A stretch of 64,000 bases of DNA, taken from FEB-10 sp963710645 (GTDB lineage: Bacteria; Acidobacteriota; Thermoanaerobaculia; Thermoanaerobaculales; Sulfomarinibacteraceae). Positions 9,207 to 18,013 of this stretch are shown here, piece by piece. The DNA is taken from NCBI GenBank assembly GCA_963710645.1, contig CAVQBD010000009.1, positions 496,001 to 560,000 of the forward strand, written 5' to 3'. Below the pieces are notes generated by a model that made no database searches, was not told the origin of the DNA, and saw only the letters and a list, made by a program, of their open reading frames with translations. Every line of letters begins with the position of its first letter. Position 1 is the first letter of the stretch. A program made the position numbers and the translations under genes.

Positions 9207-9896
9207 CCACAATCAAGAAGAAAGAACTCGGCATCGGTGCCTTCCTGCTGACGACGTTCATGGCCGTGATGATCGGCATCTTCCTTCCGCTCTTCGACGG
9301 CGGCAACGCACTCAACTACCTGGACAATCTCTACAACTCGATCTCCAAGGGCTCGGCCTACTACATACCGAAGGTCGAACATCTGATTGAGGAGCACGGC
9401 AGCGAGGTCGTGACGCTCAACCTCAAAATGGCTGATCCGGGTGCCGCCCGGGCCGCCGAGACAGCTCTTCTCAAAGGCGGGCGCGACGACAGCGGTCGAA
9501 GAAAACAACCTGATGGTCAACGGCGACCTCGAGGCGATTTTCTCGGTCTGCCTCGAGGATGCCGAATCGGCCTACCACAACCGCGGCAAGGACCTCATCG
9601 ACCGATACAACATGAAGGCACGACCCGCTCTCCACACATGGTGGCTGGCACTGGGCGCCATGGAGAAGGACCTTAACAGGCAGAAACTCTTCGATGCGGC
9701 TCAGCTCACCCATACGGTACAGGCAAAAACGGTCGAGTGCGCCTACAACTATTACGGAATCGAGGCCCAGGCAATCAAGGATCGGTGGGGCACGGTGCTT
9801 TTTTCGTTGGTGTTCTACGTGCTTTACACCGTCTGGTACGGGTACGGGATCATGTATATGTTCGAGGGTCTCGGCTTCGAGCTGGCGGCGCACTGA
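9203..9896 (+). pseudogene. unknown two-helix membrane protein, frameshifted
   Basis: The first frame (from 9203) gives an N-terminal membrane helix (IGAFLLTTFMAVMIGIFLPLF) and continues to AAETALLK. The protein then continues in the next frame as AGATTAVEENNLMVNGD, finishing with a C-terminal helix (LFSLVFYVLYTVWYGYGIMYMF) and stop at 9896. One extra base near 9475 (AAAGGCGGG) explains the break. Restored length is about 230 residues: two end helices with a soluble helical middle. I recognise no named family. The 4-bp ATGA overlap with the TSUP gene suggests the two act together. Confidence 0.65.
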
Positions 9897-9984
9897 CTCT
9901 GCCGCGTTCGCGATAGGATGGGCATTGAGACCTGAAGCAGTTTCATGATGCGCGACCCGCGCGCCGGCTGAGGAGGTAATGGCA

Positions 9985-10415
9985 ATGGCCATCTCGGTGC
10001 TCCTGGTGGACGATGAAGAACCTTCGTCCAGACGTTGGCGAAACGGCTCACGGTCCGTCGGTTCGACGTTCACACCGCGACCCGACGCCGAAAGGGCCTT
10101 CGCTGACCCTCAGCGAGCAACCCGATCGATGTCGTTGTCCTCGATGTCCGCATGCCGGATCTCGATGGAATCGAGGCCACCAGGACGATCAAGACATCTC
10201 ACCCCCTGGTCGAGGTCATCCTGCTCACCGGCCACGCCAGCATGGAGGCGTCGTTGGAAGGTATGAAGATGGGGGCATTCGATTACCTCCTCAAACCGGT
10301 CAACATCGACGAGCTGGTCTACAAGATCGAGGACGCCCACCGCAAGAAGGAACTCCAGGAGGAGAAGATCCGCCGACTGAGCGATCAGACAAACGAATCC
10401 GGTGGCGAGGAGTGA
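9985..10415 (+). pseudogene. receiver-only response regulator broken by about four indels
   Basis: AGGAGG at 9971-9976 precedes the ATG at 9985. Segments of one receiver domain appear in succession in different frames: ISVLLVDDEE, then FVQTLAKRLTVRRFDVHTAT (10023-10082), DAER (10084), LTLSEQP (10103), and from 10122 IDVVVLDVRMPDLDG to the end (HRKKELQEEKIRRL). The changes needed are one missing base near 10020 and single extra bases near 10083, 10095 and 10121, the last three in GGG or CCC runs. The restored protein keeps all receiver key residues and resembles the receivers at 6977 and 7427. Confidence 0.8.
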
Positions 10416-13038
10416 TCCACCCATTCAGGCGGCCGTAAGAATGCCCGGTCCCCATTGGCTGCGAGACCTGATCGAGCGCCTGCGGGGCACCCCGGGGGAA
10501 GCGCGGGACCCAGAGGCGGCACGTGGGGTCTTTCAAACCCGTTACCATGCGCTGCGCCTGTTGCTCGCCGCAAACACAAAGGCACTCGAACTGATGGCGG
10601 CGATGGAGCGCGCCGCTTGGGCCGGTTCGACCATCGGTATGCCATTCGTGCGCTCTCACTGCACCGCCATCGGGGTCAGCGTGTATCAGATGGTCCGCCA
10701 CCTCGATACCCTCGCTCCCGAAAAATACACCTTGCTTTTCGAACGCCTGAGTGACATCCAGGGTCGAATCGACCTCGAACTCGCCACCAGCCAGTCTCCC
10801 TCGGACACGCCTCTGGTCCTACCGCTCGCCGAAATCGATCAACATCACATCGACGTCGCCGGCGCCAAGATGGCGAACCTCGGTGAGGTCGCCAACGTGC
10901 TCGGCCTGTCGGTTCCGAATGGGTTTGTCGTCACCGCCAGGGCATACGAACGGTTGATCGCGGCCAACGACCTTCAGCCGGACATCGACAGTCTCCTGCT
11001 GGCGCATCAACCCGAACGATTCGACGAGCTTTTTGCCCTCAGCTCCGACCTTCAGAAATTGTTGGTGTCCGCCGAGGTCCCCGATGAAATCGCCGCCGCC
11101 ATCGAAGCCGCCGGCGCGCAGCTCGCGAAACCCGCCACCGACACCAGGTTTGCCCTGCGTTCGAGCGCACTCGGTGAGGACTCGGCCGGGGCGTCCTTTG
11201 CCGGCCAGTACCAGTCGCTACTCAATGTTCGTCGTGAGCATCTGTTGGACAGTTATTTGGAGGTGATAGCCAGCAAATACACCCCACAGGCCATGCAATA
11301 CCGATTGCGGCGCGGCCTCCGCGATGAAGATGTGGCCATGAGCGTCGGTTTCTTGGAGATGGTAGACGCGCGCACAGGGGGCGTCGCCTACACCGGTAAT
11401 CCCAGCGACCGCGACGACCGAAATATATTCATCAGCTCGGCGTGGGGCCTGCCAAAGGCGATTGTCGACGGCCGATTCGCCAGCGATCTGCTGGTGACCC
11501 AGCGGACAGAACCGCGCCACATCATCCGCCGTGAGGTTGGAGCCAAAAAGACCCGGTTCGTCGTCGACCCTGCCGAGGGTGTGCTACGTGCCGAGGTCCC
11601 GCCAGACCTCTGCAACCGACAATCGCTGAGCGACGAAGAAGCCCTCGAGGTCGCCGATCTCGCCCTGCGCCTCGAAAACCACTTCGGCACACCCGTTGAC
11701 GTGGAGTGGGCAATCACCGGCGACGGCGAGGTCGTGATCCTCCAGTGCCGCCCGCTGGCCCAAACGGCCGCGGTCGAGCGTCGATCACCACCAACCGATA
11801 CGCCTCGGGCCCTGGTGAACGGTGGGGTCAACGCGAGCCCCGGGAGGGCAGCCGGTCCCGTTCACCGGGTGCGCCGCGACGGCGACGCCCTGACCTGTCC
11901 CAGGGGGGCTGTCCTGGTTCTCGAACAGCCGCTGCCTCGGTGGGCGGCGCTCCTCGATCGCGTCGCCGCGGTCCTCGCGGAGGAGGGTGGAGTCGCCGGC
12001 CACCTGGCCACCGTCGCGCGCGAACTTGGCGTACCGGCCATCCTCGGCGCCGGATCACTCGCCGCACTCGAGCAGGGCGCCGAGGTCACGGTTGATGCCT
12101 CCGGGATTGCCGTGTATCAGGGCCGGATAGAGTCGCTCCTCACCGAAGTCTTCGAGCCGACCTCCGGGCCAATGCACACCACCCCCGTCCACGAAGCTCT
12201 CCGCGGCGTCCTGCGCCATATCTCCCCGCTTCATCTCTTAGACCCCGACGGTCTCGACTTCAAACCCGCCGGCTGCCAGACGCTTCACGACATCACCCGT
12301 TTCTGCCACGAACAGGCGGTGCGTGAGATCTTCGCCTTTGGCGCCGAAACCCCGTTTCCGGAGTACGCCAGCAAGCAGCTCCATCACAACGTTCCCATGC
12401 AATGGTGGGTTCTCGATCTCGAAGAGGGGTTCAAACACGCCGTCACGGGGCGATATGTCCACCTCGAGGACATCGCCTGTCAGCCCATGCTGGCGCTCTG
12501 GGACGGCATGGTGGCGATTCCCTGGGAGGGGCCGCCGGCGGTCAGCGGCCGTGGCCTCGCTTCGGTCCTTTTTGAAGCCACAACCAACCCGGCCCTTGCC
12601 AACCCGTTCAAGAATCCCTACGCCGACCGCAACTACTTCATCATTTCCAAGTACTTCATGAACCTCCAGTCGCGCTTCGGTTTCCACTTTTCCAACGTGG
12701 AGGCCCTCGCTGGATCCCGTCCCGAGGAGAATTACCTGAGCTTCTCCTTCAAGGGCGGCGCGGCCGATCTCGAGCGCAAGGTCGCCCGGGCCCGTTTCAT
12801 CGGCGACATCTTCGCTGACCTGGGTTTCGAGGTCGCGGTCACCGAGGATGTGGTCACCGCCCGTCGCACAGGCCTCGGGGCGATCGATGTCGAGCAGGCC
12901 CTGCGGGTTGTCGGCTACCTCCTGATGCACACCCGCCAGCTCGACATGGTGATGAACGAACCGACCTCGGTAGAGCGCTACCGCAGGAAAATGCGCGCCG
13001 ATATCCAGAGCCTCCGCGCCGACCGTTCGCCCTCCTGA
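10402..13038 (+). CDS. PEP-synthase-like protein with ATP-grasp and swivelling phospho-His domains
   Basis: Up to 878 residues (GTG at 10402; an ATG at 10441 is an alternative). After a helical N-terminus (1-140) comes a PPDK/PEP-synthase ATP-binding region (about 150-460) with GAKMANLGE and RSSALGEDSAGASFAGQYQ. The mobile domain follows (about 470-585), with the candidate phospho-His H534 in GGVAGHLATVARELGVPA. The PEP/pyruvate TIM barrel of true PEP synthase is absent; about 290 residues of unrecognised sequence take its place. It therefore may phosphorylate something other than pyruvate. It overlaps the end of the broken receiver gene and belongs to the sigma-54 island. Confidence 0.85.
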   Translation: MARSDPPIQAAVRMPGPHWLRDLIERLRGTPGEARDPEAARGVFQTRYHALRLLLAANTKALELMAAMERAAWAGSTIGMPFVRSHCTAIGVSVYQMVRHLDTLAPEKYTLLFERLSDIQGRIDLELATSQSPSDTPLVLPLAEIDQHHIDVAGAKMANLGEVANVLGLSVPNGFVVTARAYERLIAANDLQPDIDSLLLAHQPERFDELFALSSDLQKLLVSAEVPDEIAAAIEAAGAQLAKPATDTRFALRSSALGEDSAGASFAGQYQSLLNVRREHLLDSYLEVIASKYTPQAMQYRLRRGLRDEDVAMSVGFLEMVDARTGGVAYTGNPSDRDDRNIFISSAWGLPKAIVDGRFASDLLVTQRTEPRHIIRREVGAKKTRFVVDPAEGVLRAEVPPDLCNRQSLSDEEALEVADLALRLENHFGTPVDVEWAITGDGEVVILQCRPLAQTAAVERRSPPTDTPRALVNGGVNASPGRAAGPVHRVRRDGDALTCPRGAVLVLEQPLPRWAALLDRVAAVLAEEGGVAGHLATVARELGVPAILGAGSLAALEQGAEVTVDASGIAVYQGRIESLLTEVFEPTSGPMHTTPVHEALRGVLRHISPLHLLDPDGLDFKPAGCQTLHDITRFCHEQAVREIFAFGAETPFPEYASKQLHHNVPMQWWVLDLEEGFKHAVTGRYVHLEDIACQPMLALWDGMVAIPWEGPPAVSGRGLASVLFEATTNPALANPFKNPYADRNYFIISKYFMNLQSRFGFHFSNVEALAGSRPEENYLSFSFKGGAADLERKVARARFIGDIFADLGFEVAVTEDVVTARRTGLGAIDVEQALRVVGYLLMHTRQLDMVMNEPTSVERYRRKMRADIQSLRADRSPS

Positions 13039-13249
13039 CACACCGGCACTCGCGCACCAGTCGGCGTCTGAATCAACAACGCGCGTGTCATTCCGGCAGG
13101 TCGGAGCGATGTGCCCGTCGTGACTGATCTGCTCCACGGCTCCAATCTGCGCTTGACAACATCGGGTGTGCGGTTCACAGTGCCGGTCGCAGGAACAGCT
13201 GGAGACCTACACCATCTGGCATCGGTCTTCACACCACCCGGAGGTTCTC

Positions 13250-13768
13250 ATGCAGGAGATCGATTTCAAAACAATGTCGCTGAAGGACGCCCTCGACCTC
13301 GCCATTTTGATCGAGGAGGAGGCCGAAGAACGGTACCGAGAGTTTGTCCATCAGATGGAGACTCATGACAGTCCCGGCGTTGCACGGTTCTTCCGCTTCA
13401 TGGCAGTCAACGAGGCGAATCACGGCAAGGAATTGGCAGAACGCCGCGAAAAGCTCTTTGGTGACGCTCCGCGCGAGGTGGAACGGTCCATGATTTTCGA
13501 CGTGGAGGCGCCCGAGTTTTATCGGACCAGGGCCTTCATGTCAGTGACCGAAGCCCTTGACCTGGCCGACGACGCCGAGAACAAGGCGTACGCCTTCTTC
13601 GACGCCGCGCTGCCCGAACTCGAGGACCTCGAGGTTCGCGAACTCTTCGCCGAGCTCCGCGAAGAGGAGATCGAGCACATCGAGCTGGTGAAAAAGGTGA
13701 GGGAGAAGGTGGGCACTGAAGCGGACTTTGATCCGGAAGATTTCGTGGACGGTCCCCACAGCCAATAA
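13250..13768 (+). CDS. rubrerythrin-like ferritin-fold protein
   Basis: 172 residues from the ATG at 13250 behind GGAGG. Two helical halves carry E and ExxH patterns typical of di-iron ferritin-like proteins: LIEEEAEERYREF, VNEANHGKELAER, DDAENKAYAFFDAA and EEEIEHIELVKK. No C-terminal rubredoxin CxxC domain is present. Such proteins act in peroxide reduction or iron handling in anaerobes. It follows the PEP-synthase-like gene by about 210 bp, with a TTGACA at 13153-13158 in the gap but no good -10, so it may have its own promoter. Confidence 0.8.
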   Translation: MQEIDFKTMSLKDALDLAILIEEEAEERYREFVHQMETHDSPGVARFFRFMAVNEANHGKELAERREKLFGDAPREVERSMIFDVEAPEFYRTRAFMSVTEALDLADDAENKAYAFFDAALPELEDLEVRELFAELREEEIEHIELVKKVREKVGTEADFDPEDFVDGPHSQ

Positions 13769-13770
13769 TC

Positions 13771-13811
13771 GAGAGGCCGGGAGAGTTCGAGCAGCTCTCC
13801 GCGAGCCTCTC
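13771..13811. terminator. hairpin between convergent genes, probable bidirectional terminator
   Basis: GAGAGGC (13771-13777) pairs with GCCTCTC (13805-13811) and the inner GGAGAG (13780-13785) with CTCTCC (13795-13800). It lies exactly between the stops of the rubrerythrin-like gene and DAHP synthase. No T run, so it may be factor-assisted. Confidence 0.55.
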
Positions 13812-13812
13812 C

Positions 13813-15210
13813 TCACAAACTCCGGCCGTTCTGTTTTGCCATCTTTCTCGCCACGAGCAGCGCCATCTCCAGGGCTTGCTCGTAATTCAGTCTCGGATCC
13901 ACTCGCGACTCGTAGGCGCGGCCGAGGTCGACCTCAGTGAGCCCTCTGGCCCCGCCGATACACTCGGTGACGTTGTCCCCGGTCAGCTCGAAATGGATTC
14001 CACCAAGGAATGACCCTTCGGCGCTGTGAACGTCGAACGCCTGTTCCAATTCGGAGAGAATGCTATCGAAACGCCTGGTCTTCAGGCCGTTGCGGGTCGT
14101 CTCCGTGTTCCCGTGCATGGGATCGCAGCACCAGAGCACCGTCTTCCCTGTGGCTCGGACAGCATCGATCAGCGGCGGCAGACCGTCGGCCACGGCCTCG
14201 TGACCAAACCGGTGGATCAAGGTCAGTCGGCCAGGTTCGTCGTCAGGGTGCAGCGCGTCGATCAGCTCGCGGAGCCATTTCGGCGTCATAAAGGGGCCGA
14301 TCTTGACTGCGATGGGATTTCGGATGCCCCGGAAGAACTCCACGTGCGCCCCGTCCACCTCCGCCGTCCTCATGCCGATCCAGGGCAGATGAGTGTTCAG
14401 GTTGAACCACCCATCCCGATGGGGCACCTCGCGGGTCTGCGCCTGTTCGTAGGGCAGATGCAGCCCTTCGTGACTGGTAAAAAAATCAACCCTGCTCATC
14501 TCCCCGGCGCGGTTGCCAGCGAGAGTCTCCATGAAACCCAGCGAATCGCTGATCGACTCAACCATCCGCTGATACTCGAGTGCGCGCGGAGAATGGTGGA
14601 CGAAATCCAGATCCCAGTACTCAGGGTGGTGAAGGTCGGCGAAACCTCCCTCCACAAGGGCCCGGATGAAGTTCAGTGTGAGGGCCGCGTGCTCGTAGCC
14701 CCGGAGCAGCAACTCCGGGTTGGGGACCCGATCGGTCTCGGTGAACGGCAGACGGTTGATGAGATCACCGCGATAGGGCGGCAACGAGACGCCGTCGCGA
14801 GTCTCCAGGGGATTGGAACGCGGTTTCGCGTACTGGCCGGCGAATCGACCGACCCGGATGATCTGCCTCTTTAACCCGTAGGTCAGCACCAGACTCATCT
14901 GCAACAAGATTTTCAGCTTGTTGGTAATGACCTCGGGCCGGCAGTCGTCGAAGCTCTCGGCGCAGGCACCTCCTTGGAGCAGAAATCGCCTACCGGCCGC
15001 GGCGTCAGCAATCTGGGCCTTGAGCCGCTCCACCTCCCACGAGGTCACCAACGGTGGCAGACTGGCCAACTGACGCACGGCATCCGCCAGCTTCTCCTCG
15101 TCCGGATAGGTGGGAAGCTGCTTTGCCGGCATTGACTGCCACGAGGAAGGGTTCCATTCGCGCACGCGTCTCAATCCTGAGGCTCGACATCTTACATCTT
15201 CCGGTGACAT
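13813..15210 (-). CDS. class II 3-deoxy-7-phosphoheptulonate (DAHP) synthase
   Basis: 465 residues from the ATG at 15210, which follows GGGGAG; an upstream TTG in frame (15237) has no such support. It catalyses the first shikimate-pathway step, PEP plus erythrose 4-phosphate to DAHP. Class II hallmarks are present: LLQGGACAES, GRFAGQYAKPRS, SHEGLHLPYEQA, CDPMHGNT and the C-terminal GGIHFELTG. Full length for the class. It is divergent from marR with only 64 bp between the starts, so the palindromic operator there may affect both genes. Confidence 0.95.
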   Translation of the reverse strand: MSPEDVRCRASGLRRVREWNPSSWQSMPAKQLPTYPDEEKLADAVRQLASLPPLVTSWEVERLKAQIADAAAGRRFLLQGGACAESFDDCRPEVITNKLKILLQMSLVLTYGLKRQIIRVGRFAGQYAKPRSNPLETRDGVSLPPYRGDLINRLPFTETDRVPNPELLLRGYEHAALTLNFIRALVEGGFADLHHPEYWDLDFVHHSPRALEYQRMVESISDSLGFMETLAGNRAGEMSRVDFFTSHEGLHLPYEQAQTREVPHRDGWFNLNTHLPWIGMRTAEVDGAHVEFFRGIRNPIAVKIGPFMTPKWLRELIDALHPDDEPGRLTLIHRFGHEAVADGLPPLIDAVRATGKTVLWCCDPMHGNTETTRNGLKTRRFDSILSELEQAFDVHSAEGSFLGGIHFELTGDNVTECIGGARGLTEVDLGRAYESRVDPRLNYEQALEMALLVARKMAKQNGRSL

Positions 15211-15237
15211 CCACAACTCCCCATGTCTTGGAAACAA

Positions 15238-15243
15238 TTGACT
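15238..15243 (+). promoter_or_regulatory. candidate -35 element for marR-arsM
   Basis: TTGACT at 15238-15243; a -10 would fall in the AT-rich TATGATACAA stretch that is itself inside the palindrome, so repressor binding would block the promoter. No close -10 consensus at exact 17-bp spacing. Confidence 0.4.
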
Positions 15244-15253
15244 TTCAATTTAT

Positions 15254-15266
15254 TTGTATGATACAA
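15254..15266. promoter_or_regulatory. palindromic operator, probable MarR binding site
   Basis: TTGTAT-G-ATACAA is a perfect 6-1-6 inverted repeat. MarR proteins bind short AT-rich palindromes of this type, and it sits 8 bp before the marR start, over the candidate promoter. Autoregulation is inferred. Confidence 0.65.
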
Positions 15267-15274
15267 CTTTATCC

Positions 15275-15787
15275 ATGATCGATGACCACGGCGAGCGCCT
15301 CATGGAACGCATCCGGGCTCTGGTGCGACGGTTCTCGTTGGCGGAACGGGCAGATCTGGCCTGTTGCGGTATGACGGTTGCCCAGGCCGCAACTCTCGAG
15401 GCCCTTCAGAGCGAGGATGATTTGAGGCTTGGAACCCTTGCCGAGCGCCTCGGCATCGAATCCAGCACTCTGACCCGCAACCTCGTTCGACTCAAGGATC
15501 TCGGACTCGTGGAGACCATCCCCGACCCGGCCGACAGACGGGCCGCCAGGGCCCGGCTGACCCGGGAGGGCCACGTTGCAGCCCGCCGGATCGCCCAAAT
15601 CGAAGTCGACTTCGCGCGGTCGGTCGGCGATGTCCTCGGTCCGGAGGGGGCGAAGGAAACCCTCCACGCCCTTGACCTCCTGCTCGCGGCCGTTCGTTCG
15701 GCCAGCGAAGGATGCTGTCCAGGTGCATTCGATCACCTCATGACCCCCAAAAAGACACTCGAAGAAGGAGTGCGAAACAATGAATGA
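15275..15787 (+). CDS. MarR-family regulator with two Cys-Cys pairs
   Basis: 170 residues from the ATG at 15275. The winged helix is clear: LRLGTLAERLGIESSTLTRNLVRLKDLGLVETIPDPADRRAARARLT. Unusual features are a CC pair in the N-terminal helix (C30, C31 in DLACCGMT) and another near the C-terminus (C147, C148 in EGCCPGAF). In MarR dimers the N- and C-terminal helices pack together, so the pairs could form a thiol site for arsenite or another soft metalloid. The gene overlaps arsM by 8 bp, which supports an arsenic role; ligand identity is inferred. Confidence 0.88.
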   Translation: MIDDHGERLMERIRALVRRFSLAERADLACCGMTVAQAATLEALQSEDDLRLGTLAERLGIESSTLTRNLVRLKDLGLVETIPDPADRRAARARLTREGHVAARRIAQIEVDFARSVGDVLGPEGAKETLHALDLLLAAVRSASEGCCPGAFDHLMTPKKTLEEGVRNNE

Positions 15788-16652
15788 CACGATTGACAAG
15801 AACACCGCCGGCCGACTGGACCCGGATCAGGCCGAGGACATCGTTCGCGTGGTTCAAGACCGATACGGCGCCATCGCGAGAGCCGGCGGTGGTGGGTGCT
15901 GTAACACGGACCCCGGATGCTGCGGGAACGATGCCGAGCGCGCCACCGCACTGGGCATCGGCTATACGCCGATCGACCTCGAAATTCTGCCGGAGGGGAC
16001 CAACCTCGGTCTCGGCTGCGGGGCACCGGTTGATCATCTCGGTTTGCAGCCCGGCGAGACTGTCCTCGACCTGGGCTCAGGAGCAGGTATCGACGCAATT
16101 CTCGCCGCCCGTGCCGTGGGCCCCAAGGGTCACGTGATCGGCGTCGACATGACGCCCGAGATGGTGGCGAGGGCCCTCGGTAACGCAGTTGCGGCCGGCA
16201 TCGATCAGGTTGAATTCCGGCAGGGCCGTTTGGAGGAACTCCCGGTGGATGACGCGTCAATCGACGCCGTCACCTCGAACTGTGTCATCAACCTCGTGCC
16301 CGACAAACCACAGGTCTTTCGCGAGATCCGGCGCGTCCTTCGTCCCGGAGGGAGGGTCGTCATTTCCGATATCGTGCTCGACGGCGACTTGCCGGAAGAG
16401 ATCTCCACCGACCTCTTGGCCTACGTCGGTTGCGTCGCCGGCGCCATGGAACGAAGCCGATACTTCCAAATGTTGGCGGACGCCGGATTCGATCACATTG
16501 AAATCCTGCGGGACGTGGACTTCCTGGTTTCGGCCAAGGTCCCGGCCGACGTCGAAAAGATGATGACGGCACGCGGATTGAGTGTGTCTGACGTGGCTGG
16601 GGTCGCTCACTCGGTGACCTACCGGGCCTCGATCCTGCCCGAGTCATCGTAA
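15780..16652 (+). CDS. arsM: arsenite S-adenosylmethionine methyltransferase
   Basis: 290 residues. It methylates As(III) with SAM to methylated arsenicals. SAM motif I is VLDLGSGAGIDAILAA. The three conserved arsenite-binding cysteines of the family are present: C80 (LGLGCGAP), one in VTSNCVINLV and one in AYVGCVAGAM. An N-terminal CCNTDPGCC cluster (C40, C41, C47, C48) is also typical. It overlaps the upstream marR gene, so expression is probably released when that repressor senses its ligand. Confidence 0.93.
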   Translation: MNDTIDKNTAGRLDPDQAEDIVRVVQDRYGAIARAGGGGCCNTDPGCCGNDAERATALGIGYTPIDLEILPEGTNLGLGCGAPVDHLGLQPGETVLDLGSGAGIDAILAARAVGPKGHVIGVDMTPEMVARALGNAVAAGIDQVEFRQGRLEELPVDDASIDAVTSNCVINLVPDKPQVFREIRRVLRPGGRVVISDIVLDGDLPEEISTDLLAYVGCVAGAMERSRYFQMLADAGFDHIEILRDVDFLVSAKVPADVEKMMTARGLSVSDVAGVAHSVTYRASILPESS

Positions 16653-16682
16653 TCGGGCACACATCTGATCTACACTCTCCCC

Positions 16683-17876
16683 GTGGGTCTGGACTTCGAA
16701 CTCGCGCTGCGATTCCTCCGTCGACGGACGGGATTGCTGCTCCGCGGAACCTCGTCGGCGGCGTTCGCTGGGGTGGCCTTGGCCACCGCGGCGCTGGTCA
16801 TCACGCTGGCCCTGATGTCGGGCTACAGTCAGTCCATCGCAAATGCCCTCCAGCGGGGCAACGCCCATATCGTGGGCTTTTCTTCACGCGCCCTGGAACC
16901 GGCCATCGCCCAGTCCGTCGCCGACCGTCTCCAGATGGTGGAGGGTGTGCGCCGGGCGACCCCCGTGGCCTACCTGACGGGATTGATCGACGATCCGGAA
17001 CGGCCCACCAACCCGGTTCCCGTCACGATCAAGGCAGTGGCCGCACCACCGAGCTACACCGGGCTGGACACATGGCCCCCCAGCGACAACGGCATTCCTG
17101 CGGTCTTCGGCGAGCGCCTTGCCGCATCCCTGCGCCTGCAGACCGAACAGACCTCCGTCGTTCGCCTCCCTCCGGAACCCGGGTCATGGTTGGTGCCGTC
17201 CATGCCATTGACGATGGTTGGGACTTTCCACCTCGCATTCGCCGAGTTCGACTCGAGCTGGGTGGTGGCTCCTTTGGATGCGGTGGTCTCCGCATTGCCT
17301 GGCGCCGGAGCGTCCGGGATCGAAGTGGAACTCGACGACCCGCTTGCGGTGGCCACGGTTCGCGACCGCCTCGAAGAGACCGAACCGGCGCTGCTCTACA
17401 CCGACTGGAGAGAGATGAACCGGTCGCTCTTCGCGGCCTTGAGGTGGCAGACGTTGTCACTCTTCGTGGTCCTCAGCCTGGTGGTGGCGGTGGCTTCGTT
17501 CCAGGTCAGCTCCGCTCTCGTAGTGCTAGCCATCGACAAGCGCCGCACCGCCGGCATGCTCCAGGCACTCGGGGCGACTCCGGCCCGGATCCGTCGCATT
17601 CTGGTCTTGGCCGGGCTGATCCTCGGTGGTGTCGGTGTCGTCGCAGGAATCGCCATGGGATGCCTGGTGAGCTGGCTCATGACGGTCTTCCGTGTGGTTC
17701 GCTTCCCCGAGGGTCTGGCCCAGGTCTACATGGTGGATTCGATTCCATTCCGTCCGGAGTGGTCACACTTGCTGGCGGTACTGGGAGTGTGCCTGCTGCT
17801 GGTATTCCTGGCCTCGCTGGGGCCTGCGTGGAGGACCTCCAGGGAAGATCCCGCCGTCTCGCTGCGCGCAGTTTGA
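16683..17876 (+). CDS. LolC/LolE-type ABC transporter permease
   Basis: 397 residues from a GTG. The N-terminal helix (ALATAALVITLALMSGY) is preceded by the typical ALRFLRRR start, then comes a periplasmic MacB-like domain (about 65-240) and three C-terminal helices in an FtsX region (LSLVVAVASFQVSSALVVLAIDKRRTA, ILVLAGLILGGVGVVAG, LAVLGVCLLLVFLASLGPAWR). These proteins work with an ATPase to release lipoproteins from the inner membrane. No LolD-type ATPase lies in the window, so assignment to lipoprotein export is by similarity only. Confidence 0.85.
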   Translation: MGLDFELALRFLRRRTGLLLRGTSSAAFAGVALATAALVITLALMSGYSQSIANALQRGNAHIVGFSSRALEPAIAQSVADRLQMVEGVRRATPVAYLTGLIDDPERPTNPVPVTIKAVAAPPSYTGLDTWPPSDNGIPAVFGERLAASLRLQTEQTSVVRLPPEPGSWLVPSMPLTMVGTFHLAFAEFDSSWVVAPLDAVVSALPGAGASGIEVELDDPLAVATVRDRLEETEPALLYTDWREMNRSLFAALRWQTLSLFVVLSLVVAVASFQVSSALVVLAIDKRRTAGMLQALGATPARIRRILVLAGLILGGVGVVAGIAMGCLVSWLMTVFRVVRFPEGLAQVYMVDSIPFRPEWSHLLAVLGVCLLLVFLASLGPAWRTSREDPAVSLRAV

Positions 17877-17925
17877 ATTCCTAAATATTTGATTTATAAA
17901 TATATTAGTAAATTCTCGGCATGAA
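17877..17925. other. AT-rich island between genes
   Basis: About 45 bp dominated by A and T (AAATATTTGATTTATAAATA and onward) in otherwise high-GC DNA, directly after the permease stop. It holds imperfect AAATATTT/AAATATAT inverted runs. Could be a promoter upstream element for the M23 gene or a nucleoid-protein site; nothing more specific is visible. Confidence 0.35.
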
Positions 17926-18013
17926 CCAGACCAGCCGCGTGTTACAGTGAATCATGAAGGTCCGTCGCAGTTTGGAGCCGACGCTGCGGTGATCACGATC
18001 ACGTCACCCGCCG

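Noticed and set aside
13153..13181. Sigma-70 promoter for the rubrerythrin-like gene
   Set aside because: The -35 TTGACA is good but the hexamer at 17-bp spacing (CACAGT) is a poor -10, so it is not listed as a promoter.
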